A stretch of DNA of 64,000 nucleotides from Bacillus nitratireducens (GCF_001884135.1 NZ_MAOC01000090.1:1-64000); one strand, 5' to 3'; shown: positions 50,136-58,721, numbered from the stretch's first letter. A program made the numbers and translations. Notes: generated by a model not told the origin, from the sequence alone.

Positions 50136-50969
50136 ATGAAATGGATTGATAGCCATATACATGTTGATCAATATGAGAATGAAGAGAAAAGTAGATTACT
50201 TATAGATGTGGAAAACAGTAAAGAGATACAAGGGCTTATTGCAGTATCTATGAATTATCAATCATGCCTAGAAACTTTATCTTTAGCAAAGCGATATCCT
50301 TTTGTACATCCAGCAATAGGTTTTCATCCGGAGCAACCGATTCATAAAGAGGAATGTGAGCAAATTTATAAATTAATTGAAGATCATGTAGAGAAAATCG
50401 TTGCGATTGGTGAAGTGGGCTTGCCATATTATTTAAGGAAAGAAGATGAAAATATTGCTATCGATCCATACATAGCGGTGTTAAAAAAGTTTGTGGAACT
50501 AGCTAGTAAATACGATTTACCAATTATATTGCATGCGGTTTATGAAGATGCTGACACTGTATGTGATTTTCTTGAAGAATATAAAGTTTCACGTGCACAC
50601 TTCCACTGGTTTAAAGGGAGTGAAGAGACAATGAAACGGATGATGAGGAACGGTTATTATATTTCTATCACACCGGATGTTTTACATAAGGAGAAAATTA
50701 GAAAAATCGTTTCGTATTATCCGCTTGAATATATGATGGTAGAAACAGATGGCCCATGGGAATTTCAAGAGGGTGTTATGACGCATCCGACAATGATTCG
50801 AGAGGTATTAAAGGAAATTAGTGTTATAAAAAACATATCTGTTGATGAGGTTACAGAAACAATATACGAAAATACAATTCAATTTTACCCCGCATTAACG
50901 GGCAGTAGGACCCCCACCTCAAAGTTCAGTGAAAGTAGAGAAGTTAGGCGGGGGTCGGGCTGTCCGTAA
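50136..50969 (+). CDS. TatD family metal-dependent hydrolase, C-terminus replaced by repeat sequence
   Basis: The 277-residue protein is a TatD-type hydrolase (metal-dependent DNase family) with its ligands in place: DSHIHVD at the start, GEVGLPYY, LHAVYED, HFHWFKG and TDGPWEF. The last 27 residues (from Tyr251) are encoded by an inserted bcr1-like repeat, so the natural end has been replaced by TGSRTPTSKFSESREVRRG-type sequence. The core domain seems complete. The start at 50136 follows GGGGG by 7 nt; an upstream ATG at 50067 overlaps the previous terminator and is rejected. Confidence 0.88.
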   Translation: MKWIDSHIHVDQYENEEKSRLLIDVENSKEIQGLIAVSMNYQSCLETLSLAKRYPFVHPAIGFHPEQPIHKEECEQIYKLIEDHVEKIVAIGEVGLPYYLRKEDENIAIDPYIAVLKKFVELASKYDLPIILHAVYEDADTVCDFLEEYKVSRAHFHWFKGSEETMKRMMRNGYYISITPDVLHKEKIRKIVSYYPLEYMMVETDGPWEFQEGVMTHPTMIREVLKEISVIKNISVDEVTETIYENTIQFYPALTGSRTPTSKFSESREVRRGSGCP

Positions 50970-51036
50970 AAGCTCGATTGGTGAAGGCTAATAATCAATG
51001 GGGGATGAACAAAACCCTTACTGATTAAAGTTTCAC
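50889..51036 (+). repeat. bcr1-like repeat inside the 3' end of the TatD-type gene
   Basis: A 148-bp element is flanked by TTTAC (50884-50888) and TTTAT (51037-51041), an imperfect 5-bp duplication. It starts CCCGCATTAACGGGCAGTAG and ends CTGATTAAAGTTTCAC, like the other copies. Confidence 0.85.
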
Positions 51037-51149
51037 TTTATTCGAAAGGATAGGAGAGTCACTCTTATCCTTTTTGTTATGGATATTTTTTCTAATATTT
51101 TCTATAATTTATCATATGTTTAATTTGATGAAGGAAGCAGGGGGAGAAA

Positions 51150-52664
51150 ATGGGGGAAGCATATAAAAAGATAGCTATTACGATTATGACCGGAGCGCTG
51201 TCGCTTGCGATGTTTGGGTGCGAATCAGAAAAAAAGGCGACAAATACAAACGTAGCACAAGAAAATAAGGAAGAACAAGTGGATCCAATAGTTGAAAAAC
51301 AGATGAAAGAAAATGAGAAAAATGGGAATGCAGTTGGAAATAGTTCTAACAAAGGAAAAATGGCAGAGAGTAATGGATGGATTTACTATGCGGTAAATGG
51401 TGATAAAAATACAGGAGGCATTTATCGTACGAAGGATCAATTTCAAACATCAGAACTTGTAGTAAAAGGTGTGGATGCTTCTTACATAAATATAAAAAAT
51501 AAATCTTTATATTTTATTCATACAGATGAAGATAGAAATGCGGGACTATCTTCTTTAATGAAGTATGATATATCTTCTAAAAAGCTGGATACGTTAAAAG
51601 CAGATACAAATTATGTTTATATAAAAGACCAAACGTTATTTTACCAGAAAAAGTATTCTGAACATGGTGGTTTTGATATTGTAGGGATTGTAAAAATGGA
51701 TTTGAAAACAGGGCAAGAAGAGGAAGCTGCATTTAAAAACTCTGGCTGGTCTCGAACGATAGACGATAGTATTCTACATTGGAATAAAAATCGTGGAACA
51801 CAAGTGACAAAAGACAATCAAACTTGGTCAAAAGAAAGTTATGCAACAATATCTAGTGCGACTTATAATAATGAAAAATTATATGCTGTTGTTGATTTTT
51901 CGTTACCTTTTGAAGTAAATCAAGCTGAGCATGGTATATATGAGATAGACACTCAACAAAATAATGAAAAGTTATTGGTAAAGGACGCCTTGCAAATGAA
52001 TGTGAAAGGTGATACTTTTTATTACTTGAAAAATGATGGAGTGTATAAGAAGAAAATTAATGGTGGAAATGAAAAGGTAATTTATAATAAAGCAATAGAG
52101 CCAACTAAATCCTATTTATATTTTGTAGCAGGAGATATGTATCTCTATACAGATAATGGAACTATTTTGAATCTAGATACAAAGAAATCAAATGAAGTAC
52201 AAGATAAGAAGCTAGCAGATGACGCTATGTTACAGAAAGTATGGAATGCACAGAAGGAACTTACCAATATTCAAATGGCCGCACTAACAGGAAACCCAAA
52301 ACGAGTAGAGGATTTTTCATACGGGGAATTAGTGAATCCTATTTATAATACGAAGGATACTTTAGAGATTACGCTATCTACGTACTTCTCAAAATCATTT
52401 ATAGCAGAGTATATGAAGAGTAAGTATATTAAAGAGTTAAATGGAAAAATGCACTATGTTATTGGAGATCCAGGGTCAAGAGCAGGAACTAAATTTACAA
52501 AAATTATTTCTGCCGAGTTAAAGGATGGAAAAATAAAAGCGCAGGTAGAAACGTATAATGACTATGATAATGTAACGGAAAAGGTAGAAGTTGAATTTAT
52601 TTATGAAAATAATCAATGGGTTATTAATAACATGCCGCGTTTTGGTTTTATATTAGGATTCTAA
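51150..52664 (+). CDS. Putative lipoprotein with DUF5050-like propeller
   Basis: The 504-residue protein has a lipoprotein signal (lipobox LAMFGC, Cys24) and a charged linker. A region of repeated beta units follows (NGWIYYAVNG, KSLYFIHTDED, DQTLFYQKKY, GDTFYYLKNDGVYKK), typical of DUF5050-type beta-propellers. The last 125 residues look like a separate NTF2/IseA-like domain, DTLEITLSTYFSKSFIAEYM to EFIYENNQWVINNM; the IseA (DL-endopeptidase inhibitor) resemblance is tentative. GGGGGAGA precedes the ATG. The 3' end overlaps the convergent DUF2334 gene by 12 bp. Confidence 0.72.
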   Translation: MGEAYKKIAITIMTGALSLAMFGCESEKKATNTNVAQENKEEQVDPIVEKQMKENEKNGNAVGNSSNKGKMAESNGWIYYAVNGDKNTGGIYRTKDQFQTSELVVKGVDASYINIKNKSLYFIHTDEDRNAGLSSLMKYDISSKKLDTLKADTNYVYIKDQTLFYQKKYSEHGGFDIVGIVKMDLKTGQEEEAAFKNSGWSRTIDDSILHWNKNRGTQVTKDNQTWSKESYATISSATYNNEKLYAVVDFSLPFEVNQAEHGIYEIDTQQNNEKLLVKDALQMNVKGDTFYYLKNDGVYKKKINGGNEKVIYNKAIEPTKSYLYFVAGDMYLYTDNGTILNLDTKKSNEVQDKKLADDAMLQKVWNAQKELTNIQMAALTGNPKRVEDFSYGELVNPIYNTKDTLEITLSTYFSKSFIAEYMKSKYIKELNGKMHYVIGDPGSRAGTKFTKIISAELKDGKIKAQVETYNDYDNVTEKVEVEFIYENNQWVINNMPRFGFILGF

Positions 52665-54302
52665 TTTTTTCGCACGTCTTAATAATAAAAGAAAGACAAT
52701 TATAATGAACCCAATTATAAGGAAGAACCCATATTGTTTTATATAATCCATTATGTCATTCGCACTTGTTGGTTTTTCAACGTGAATGCCGTCTTTATTA
52801 GTAGTAATATAAATATCTTTCATTTTTACTTCATTCGTTTCTTTTTGTAAATTAATCCACTCTATGTTTGGAATGCTTTCCAGTTCTTTTAATACTTCTT
52901 TTAATGGTGTAACACCTAAGTAAGGGTGATAAAATGCACCGATAATTCCATCGGATAATTTTTCGATAGATACAGCACGTTCTTTCATTTTTGCTATAGC
53001 TTGTGGTTTATCCCCTTCAATAAAGCCAACAGTTTCAGGAATTAATTTCATCCCATGTAAAAATGACGGTGTACTTATATAAGCCGGTGAGTGCATTGAT
53101 TTCCAAGTTGTATCGTTTAGTTGTAGTTGTCCTACATAAGTTGAAAAATATTGTGATAGTATTTCATATCCTTTTTGAGACATTGTATAGTGCGGAGCCT
53201 CAAAGGCAACTGGATATAATTTCGCTTCTACAAGCTCTGTAATCCCTTTTTCAATATGATCTTTCGTATATTTTTCTTCGAAGGCTTTTCCGTTTTCTAC
53301 GTATTTATTATAGTCTTCTGTAGACTGAAAATCTTCTTTTGTCTTGGGTTTTTCATGGTTTGGTTGGCGAATTGGTTGATCTGTTTTTACATCCCAAAAC
53401 TCAAAACCTTCGCCAGTTTCACTATCATAAAACTGATGGGTGTAACCATGCATAACGATAGAACCGCCGTTATCTTGCATAAAGCGTAAAACATCGACTA
53501 ATTCAGAGTTATCCTTTAAATGTACTGTTTTTCCTGTGTCGGGATCTTTGTAAACAGGGATAACAGTAATCATATAAGGAAGGTTTTTCTCTTTTAGTAA
53601 TTCAGCAATTTCTTTTAATTGCTTTACATTTACAGCTGGATGAACGTCTTCAAGACGTAAATAAGCTGAAGTTTTATTTGTCATCGGCTTTTGTTCAAAG
53701 TAAGAAAATAGCATTTCACCGACGTAATGAGACATCCAATCGAAAAGGTTTGGAGTTGCAACGTAATATGATGTTCCTTGGTGAACGATTAACGGATGGT
53801 TTCCATCGGCACTCAAGGCATAAGCAAGAGTTGTTCCTTTTGCTTCAATTTTCTTCATTAAGCGTTCTTCTTGTAATTCATTTTTTAATTTGCGTGTCGG
53901 ATATTCTATAGTATGAGTTCGTATATCAGTTTCATCCGAGGTAATGAACGAAAAACGATTAGATAATTGCTCAACATTTTGACCTAAAACTAATACTGGA
54001 CCTGAGAAGCTTTCCAGAAATTGTTTTACTTCAGTAGAAAGATCTTCTTTTTTCTCTCCTATATAAACGATATGTGTATAAGAAGATGAGTTAGTAATTT
54101 CATTTATCTCTTTTAAACTTTTTACTGTTATATCTTTTGTAAAGTGCCCTAACTGAGTATTAAGGATTTGTACATTGTTTGTAACTGTATTATTTTCTGT
54201 ACTATATAAAATAAGTACCTTTGGTTTTGATGATGTTTGTGCGGATGTGTGTACAGGTATGAGTAGTAAAATACTGAACAAGAGTATTAGGCATTTTTTC
54301 AT
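52653..54302 (-). CDS. DUF2334 (polysaccharide deacetylase-like) membrane-anchored protein
   Basis: The 549-residue protein has a cleavable-type signal (about residues 1-21, ending HTSAQT) and a DUF2334 domain related to polysaccharide deacetylases: AYLRLEDVHPAV, IVMHGYTHQFYDSETGEGFEFWD and AFEAPHYTMS. A C-terminal membrane anchor follows (YGFFLIIGFIIIVFLLLLRRAKK). It would act outside the cell on an unknown carbohydrate. AGGAG stands 8 nt before the ATG at 54302. The frame runs on upstream to 54413 without a ribosome site. Confidence 0.85.
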   Translation of the reverse strand: MKKCLILLFSILLLIPVHTSAQTSSKPKVLILYSTENNTVTNNVQILNTQLGHFTKDITVKSLKEINEITNSSSYTHIVYIGEKKEDLSTEVKQFLESFSGPVLVLGQNVEQLSNRFSFITSDETDIRTHTIEYPTRKLKNELQEERLMKKIEAKGTTLAYALSADGNHPLIVHQGTSYYVATPNLFDWMSHYVGEMLFSYFEQKPMTNKTSAYLRLEDVHPAVNVKQLKEIAELLKEKNLPYMITVIPVYKDPDTGKTVHLKDNSELVDVLRFMQDNGGSIVMHGYTHQFYDSETGEGFEFWDVKTDQPIRQPNHEKPKTKEDFQSTEDYNKYVENGKAFEEKYTKDHIEKGITELVEAKLYPVAFEAPHYTMSQKGYEILSQYFSTYVGQLQLNDTTWKSMHSPAYISTPSFLHGMKLIPETVGFIEGDKPQAIAKMKERAVSIEKLSDGIIGAFYHPYLGVTPLKEVLKELESIPNIEWINLQKETNEVKMKDIYITTNKDGIHVEKPTSANDIMDYIKQYGFFLIIGFIIIVFLLLLRRAKKLES

Positions 54303-54549
54303 TTTGTGTGCTCCTATTCTATATGTAGAATTCAATTTACAATTATATACAAGAAATAAGTTATAGTCCATGTAAGTTACATTTTTGCACGTATTTACCA
54401 ACTGTTTTTTCACAAAATCGGTCTAAAGCATGATGATAATATGTATAGTAATTTGCTATGATGGAAGAGTAAGAGAACGATAGAATGTAGGTAATTGTAA
54501 AGGGAAAGCTGAAAGGGGACAAATTTCAGCGGAGAAAGAGGTAGAGGTA

Positions 54550-55083
54550 GTGAAGAAATTCTTTGTAGGATTTTTAGTTGTTCTTGGAGTGTATTTATAT
54601 TTCCAAGAGAAGTCTGAAGGAATGGATAAACTAATAAATGAGACAAGCTATGTTGATTCAGAGGAAGCAAAACAGATGAAACAAATTATTATAGAGGAAG
54701 CAAAGAAAGTAAACCTTCCAGAATGGATACCTCTTACAATTGCCGAACATGAAAGTAGGCTAAATCCAAGAAGTGTTGGAGATAACGGAACTTCATTCGG
54801 ATTGTTTCAATTGCACCGCGGTGGTGGGCTTGCACCGGATAATTTAACTGATGAAGAGTTGAAAGATCCGCGTACAAATGCGCAAATTGCAATGCCACAC
54901 TTACTGAAAGGGTATAAGCGCGGGGTGCAAAAGGGTTTGACTGATTTTGCATTACTGAAATATATAGCAAATACATCAGGATGGCCAGGGAATCTAGGGC
55001 CAGAGTGGACGGATAACAATATGAAGTATAACGTTGGATTAGAAGATGTATATTATCGGAATAAAGGCGTAATAAAAGAGTAG
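54550..55083 (+). CDS. Lytic transglycosylase-like (SLT domain) protein
   Basis: The 177-residue protein starts with a short N-terminal hydrophobic segment (about residues 4-18). A transglycosylase SLT/lysozyme-like domain follows: IAEHESRLNPRSVGDNG (the Glu in HES is the likely catalytic acid), GTSFGLFQLHRGGGLAP and MPHLLKGYKRGV. It probably cleaves peptidoglycan glycan strands at the membrane surface. The GTG start follows AAGAGGTAGAGG. It ends at a terminator shared with the facing gene. Confidence 0.82.
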   Translation: MKKFFVGFLVVLGVYLYFQEKSEGMDKLINETSYVDSEEAKQMKQIIIEEAKKVNLPEWIPLTIAEHESRLNPRSVGDNGTSFGLFQLHRGGGLAPDNLTDEELKDPRTNAQIAMPHLLKGYKRGVQKGLTDFALLKYIANTSGWPGNLGPEWTDNNMKYNVGLEDVYYRNKGVIKE

Positions 55084-55114
55084 GTTTTCGACACCTACTC
55101 TATTTTTTTATGAA
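55080..55114. terminator. Bidirectional terminator
   Basis: AGAGTAGG-TTTTCGACA-CCTACTCT is followed by ATTTTTTT on the plus strand, between convergent genes. Confidence 0.88.
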
Positions 55115-55889
55115 TAATTTTGTCTTCTTGTTTCATGAAATATTGCGCTAGTTGTATTTTCACCTCTTCTAGTTTTGTAGAAACTTGTGGTATTTTATAT
55201 CCTACATACAATGGTGAAACGACAAACCTAGGAACAACTTTACAAATGATTTTTCCATTTAGATGATAGAAGAATAAGTTATAACTACTACATCCTTTAT
55301 GGAAATCTGTCAGTATGTAACGTACAGTTTGCTGAATATAATTTGCCATTTCATCTATAAATGCAATATCTTCAATGACTATGTTAAATTCAGTAAAGCC
55401 AATAATAGGACGCTCTGAAATATTGAGTTCAATACGTTCGTTTTTTTGTACAATTACTCCTTGGAAATTTTCCTTTTCTACGTTTTCGAGATAGTCTACA
55501 TATTTCATTCCGATAATTTGCATGTGTGCATGGTGCAAACTGCCACCTGAAAATGGACCATGATTTTTATATAAAATCACAGATGCAAATTCCTCGTTAT
55601 TCTGTAAGTTTAACCAATGGTGAATAGAGAAACGAATTAGTTTTCTCATATGTTCTTCTGTATATGTTCCGATATGATCTTCACAATTATCTGTTTCGAT
55701 TAGCACTGTTTGAAAGGTATCTTTTAATGTAGGGAATTTATTTTTTAACCAAATAATAGAGCCCTCAGCTGCTAAAATATCCGTTAAATTTTCTCTGTCA
55801 CAAAAAGGACATGCAGCGCTTCTGTTCCGAATGCTTTCTGGTTTTTGTTTACCGATATCGTTTAAAAAATATAGTTGTTGTGTATCCAT
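55095..55889 (-). CDS. DUF4931 / GalT-like HIT-fold protein
   Basis: The 264-residue protein resembles galactose-1-phosphate uridylyltransferases. A CPFCDREN zinc-type motif lies near the N-terminus and the histidine motif SLHHAHMQIIG takes the place of the GalT HPHxQ nucleophile loop. It is shorter than GalT and fits the DUF4931 group; a nucleotidyl-transfer role is plausible but unproven. The start at 55889 (MDTQQLYF) is preceded by AAAGGGG at a rather long 11 nt; the frame extends upstream to 56003. Confidence 0.78.
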   Translation of the reverse strand: MDTQQLYFLNDIGKQKPESIRNRSAACPFCDRENLTDILAAEGSIIWLKNKFPTLKDTFQTVLIETDNCEDHIGTYTEEHMRKLIRFSIHHWLNLQNNEEFASVILYKNHGPFSGGSLHHAHMQIIGMKYVDYLENVEKENFQGVIVQKNERIELNISERPIIGFTEFNIVIEDIAFIDEMANYIQQTVRYILTDFHKGCSSYNLFFYHLNGKIICKVVPRFVVSPLYVGYKIPQVSTKLEEVKIQLAQYFMKQEDKIIHKKIE

Positions 55890-55974
55890 TTGTATATATG
55901 CCCCTTTAAAATATGTGTAAAAATCCCGCTTAATACATTCGGGAAAAGGAGGAGGAAATCCTTTAAAGGGAATA

Positions 55975-56038
55975 GGGAAAAATAAAAGACAAGATATCCT
56001 CATTACAATAGGGTACCTTGTCTTTTATTTTTTCTTCA
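55975..56038 (-). terminator. Terminator of peptide cassette H
   Basis: AATAAAAGACAAG arms pair over an imperfect inner stem around 55990-56020. The 5' arm covers the end of the third peptide gene. Confidence 0.8.
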
Positions 56039-56147
56039 ATAGTGTGTATGGATAATATAGAGCATTTGCATTTTGTTTCTTTTTTCTATTTTTTATTGTG
56101 TATAAGGCAATTGCCGTACTTGCGATTACAATAATGGCTTTCTTCAT
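56025..56147 (-). CDS. Cassette H, third peptide (40 aa, one membrane helix plus basic tail)
   Basis: The 40-residue peptide begins MKKAIIVIASTAIALYTI, a single hydrophobic helix, and continues with a basic tail (KNRKKKQNANALYYPYTLL). AAAAGGGG stands 9 nt before the ATG at 56147; an ATG at 56153 is closer. It is the last gene of the three-peptide cassette and ends inside the terminator hairpin. The function is unknown. Confidence 0.68.
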   Translation of the reverse strand: MKKAIIVIASTAIALYTIKNRKKKQNANALYYPYTLLKKK

Positions 56148-56163
56148 ATTCATATACCCCTTT

Positions 56164-56241
56164 TTATTGTTGGTTTAATTCTTGGCTAACTGCTTTTGCG
56201 TCGACTAAAGCGTGTAAAATCATTTTCACCATGTTCATCAT
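56164..56241 (-). CDS. Cassette H, second peptide (25 aa, DAKAV motif)
   Basis: The 25-residue peptide begins MMNMVKMILHALVDAKAV and ends SQELNQQ. The segment ALVDAKAVxxxLN matches the first peptides of cassettes A-C, though this version lacks their KSNxFLxTM stretch. AAAGGAGTGAAGG precedes the ATG. It follows the first peptide by 16 bp. Confidence 0.72.
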   Translation of the reverse strand: MMNMVKMILHALVDAKAVSQELNQQ

Positions 56242-56257
56242 ATTCCTTCACTCCTTT

Positions 56258-56338
56258 TTATAGTTCGTTTAGTTCTTTTACAACTGCTTGTCCGTTCACT
56301 AATACCTCAAAGATTGCTTTTACGATTTCTTTCATCAT
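56258..56338 (-). CDS. Cassette H, first peptide (26 aa, NGQAV variant)
   Basis: The 26-residue peptide begins MMKEIVKAIFEVLVNGQAV and ends VKELNEL. It is a divergent member of the same family: the pattern LVNGQAVxxELN replaces LVDAKAVxxxLN. AAGGAGG stands 9 nt before the ATG. It is the first gene after the BceR-like promoter. Confidence 0.72.
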   Translation of the reverse strand: MMKEIVKAIFEVLVNGQAVVKELNEL

Positions 56339-56381
56339 AATTGTTTTCCTCCTTGTTTTTGTCTCTCTTGTTTATACCTTT

Positions 56382-56446
56382 ATTGTATAGGGAGGCATCT
56401 TTTCGTACTATCGCTTTCCATTACGTGAACATAACAGTTTTGTAAG
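56382..56446 (-). promoter_or_regulatory. BceR-like promoter of cassette H
   Basis: On the minus strand: CTTACA-AAAC-TGTTAT (56431-56446), 16 bp, GCGATAGT (56407-56414), 19 bp, -10 TACAAT (56382-56387). The right palindrome half is weaker than in the other copies. Confidence 0.72.
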
Positions 56447-56573
56447 ATTTGATGTCACTTATTGAAATGTTTAGTCTATCTTCATTATTTTCAGAAAAAT
56501 GACTATTCAAACATGAAATGGGAAAGTATAATAAAGAAGTAGTATTAAATTCCGTACGAAAGGGGTGAATGAG

Positions 56574-56708
56574 ATGAAACGTTCTTTAGCTGCACGTGCC
56601 AAATTTTTAGATTATATCTATTTTTGTCGTGCGATTTTTCATGATGTAGTTGTTAACGGGATACGTATGCCCTTTTTTAACAATTGCATAGTAGCTATTG
56701 AACGATAG
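56574..56708 (+). CDS. Leader peptide ORF of the ABC-F gene (44 aa)
   Basis: A 44-codon ORF starts at an ATG with AAAGGGGTGA at ideal spacing and ends at TAG. Its product, MKRSLAARAKFLDYIYFCRA..., is not a known protein. It is followed by two hairpins, the second a strong terminator, and then by the ABC-F gene. Short ORFs in this position commonly sense ribosome stalling ahead of ABC-F resistance genes, so it is probably a regulatory leader. TATAAT at 56527-56532 is a likely -10. Confidence 0.62.
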   Translation: MKRSLAARAKFLDYIYFCRAIFHDVVVNGIRMPFFNNCIVAIER

Positions 56709-56742
56709 AAGTCTCTTCACCCATTTTTGATAAACGTGTGAA

Positions 56743-56812
56743 AAGGGAGCTATTTGGCTTCCTTTTTCTGTGCCAAAAACCATGGGGAATGTTTCTTTCC
56801 CATGGTTTTTTA
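56743..56812 (+). promoter_or_regulatory. Attenuator hairpins ahead of the ABC-F gene
   Basis: Hairpin 1: AAGGGAGC (56743-56750) with GGCTTCCTT (56756-56764), followed by TTTT. Hairpin 2: AAAAACCATGGG (56775-56786) with CCCATGGTTTTT (56799-56810), ending in a T run, a typical terminator. Both lie between the leader ORF and the ABC-F ribosome site. Confidence 0.7.
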
Positions 56813-56832
56813 TATTGAGAGGAGTACGGAAA

Positions 56833-58719
56833 ATGACAATTTGTAGTGTAAATAATGTAACGAAATCTTTTGGTGGAAACATCGTATTTGAAAATATATC
56901 GCTTGAAATAAAGAATGGTGAACGTATTGGATTAGTTGGTCGTAACGGTAGTGGGAAGACAACTATCTTGCAAATTCTAACAGGAATGGAGAGTTTGGAT
57001 GCGGGAGCCATTCATATGAAGAAAGGTACATGCATCGGTCATGTAGCACAAATTCCAAAATTCAATAATGAAATGAATGTATATGATGTATTAAGCTCCG
57101 CTTTTAAAAAGGAAAAAGAGTTGGAGATAGAAATGCATGCTTTAGAAAAAAATATGGCGGAAGAACAGGAAGCATCTGCTTTACAAAAATTGATGGAGAG
57201 ATACGGAGTAATTCAAGAAAGGTACGCGTTTCTCGGTGGCTATGAAATAGAAGCGAATATTATGAAGGTAGCAAATGGTCTACAGGTGACGGAACTGTTT
57301 CCACGATCATTTATGGAGTTAAGTGGTGGAGAACAAACAAAAGTAAGTCTTGCGTACATGCTATTGCAGAAACCGGATTTACTTCTATTAGATGAACCAA
57401 CCAATCATCTAGATTTATTTGCCGTAGAGTGGTTAGAGCAATTTCTAAAAGAATATACAGGAACAGTTATGGTCATTTCGCATGATCGCTATTTCCTTGA
57501 TGAAGTTGTAACGAAAATTTTTGATTTAGAAGATGGAGAAATTCACGTATATCATACGAACTATTCCCAGTTTGTTGAGGAAAAGGAAGAACGGTTGCTT
57601 CAAGAATTTCAAGCGTATCAAGAACAGCAAAAGAAAATAAAGAAAATGAAAGAAGCAATTAAGCGTCTACGTGAATGGGCAAATCAGGCGAATCCGCCGA
57701 ATGAAGGATTGCACAAGAGAGCGAGAAATATGGAACGTGCATTAGAGCGTATAGAGAAACTAAAGAGACCCGTTTTGGATAGAAAACAGATGGGACTTCA
57801 GTTTGAAGGGCAAGAGAGAAGCGGGAAAGATGTTGTTGTAATGAAAGAAGTGAGTAAAGGATTTGCCGACAGACCTTTATTCGAGAAGGCAAATTTGCAT
57901 ATTCGTTTTCAGGAGCGCGCAGCTATCGTCGGACGTAATGGTACAGGAAAGACTACGTTATTAAAATTACTATTAGAAGAAATGAAGCAAGATGCTGGAG
58001 AAATTCGGATTGGTAGTAGTGTGAAAATCGGTTATTTATCGCAACATGCGTATGGGAATATGAAGAACAATGTATTGGAAGCTTTCAGAGATTGTGTGGC
58101 TGTAGCAGAGGGAGAGGCAAGACATATATTAGCTCGCTTTTTATTTTATGGTCCAGCTGTTTTTAAGAAAGTAACGCAACTGAGCGGCGGAGAAAAAATG
58201 AGGTTAAGGCTCGCGCAACTTATGTATCAAGATGTTAACTTTCTTATTTTAGATGAACCGACGAATCATCTTGATATTGAATCAAGGGAAGTTTTAGAGG
58301 AAGCCCTTGAACAATATAATGGGACGATTTTAGCTGTTTCACATGATCGTTATTTCTTAAATAAGTTATTTGAAAAAACATATTGGATTGATGAGCACAA
58401 ATTATTTGAGTTTGCAGGGAACTATGCATGGGCTCGTCAAAAGTGGGAAGAAAGAATTGAGAAACAAGTAGCAAAACAGAAGCAGCAACAGCAAGGGAAT
58501 AAAGTGTTGAAAGTAATGCCTATAAAAAAGAAGGAGTCTAGGAATTTAGAGGAAGTTGAAAACGAGTTAATGCATATAGAAGAAGATATATATGCAATCG
58601 AATGTAAAATGGAACATGTGGTTGATGTTGAAATGCTTGAACAATTGTATGAAGAAAAAACGAAAAAAGAGTTTTTGCGAGCGGAGTTATATAATGAGTT
58701 AGAGAATATTGTGGAGTAA
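56833..58719 (+). CDS. ABC-F family ATPase (ribosome-acting)
   Basis: The 628-residue protein has two ABC domains and no membrane segments. Domain 1 has Walker A GRNGSGKT (36-43), signature ELSGGEQTK and Walker B LLLLDEPTNHLD. Domain 2 has GRNGTGKT, QLSGGEKMR and LILDEPTNHLD. A long charged linker (about residues 250-310) corresponds to the P-site interaction motif that reaches into the ribosome. A C-terminal coiled coil follows. ABC-F proteins relieve stalled ribosomes or confer resistance to 50S antibiotics; which applies here cannot be told, but the leader/attenuator favours an inducible, antibiotic-related role. GAGAGGAG stands 8 nt before the ATG. Confidence 0.9.
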   Translation: MTICSVNNVTKSFGGNIVFENISLEIKNGERIGLVGRNGSGKTTILQILTGMESLDAGAIHMKKGTCIGHVAQIPKFNNEMNVYDVLSSAFKKEKELEIEMHALEKNMAEEQEASALQKLMERYGVIQERYAFLGGYEIEANIMKVANGLQVTELFPRSFMELSGGEQTKVSLAYMLLQKPDLLLLDEPTNHLDLFAVEWLEQFLKEYTGTVMVISHDRYFLDEVVTKIFDLEDGEIHVYHTNYSQFVEEKEERLLQEFQAYQEQQKKIKKMKEAIKRLREWANQANPPNEGLHKRARNMERALERIEKLKRPVLDRKQMGLQFEGQERSGKDVVVMKEVSKGFADRPLFEKANLHIRFQERAAIVGRNGTGKTTLLKLLLEEMKQDAGEIRIGSSVKIGYLSQHAYGNMKNNVLEAFRDCVAVAEGEARHILARFLFYGPAVFKKVTQLSGGEKMRLRLAQLMYQDVNFLILDEPTNHLDIESREVLEEALEQYNGTILAVSHDRYFLNKLFEKTYWIDEHKLFEFAGNYAWARQKWEERIEKQVAKQKQQQQGNKVLKVMPIKKKESRNLEEVENELMHIEEDIYAIECKMEHVVDVEMLEQLYEEKTKKEFLRAELYNELENIVE

Positions 58720-58721
58720 AA

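Noticed and set aside
42500-56450. WalR (YycF) sites TGTWAH-N5-TGTWAH in the peptide promoters
   Set aside because: Direct TGTAA repeats with N5 do occur, but the invariant feature is the inverted CTTACA-N4-TGTAAG palindrome, which fits BceR-type sites better; WalR is kept only as an alternative.
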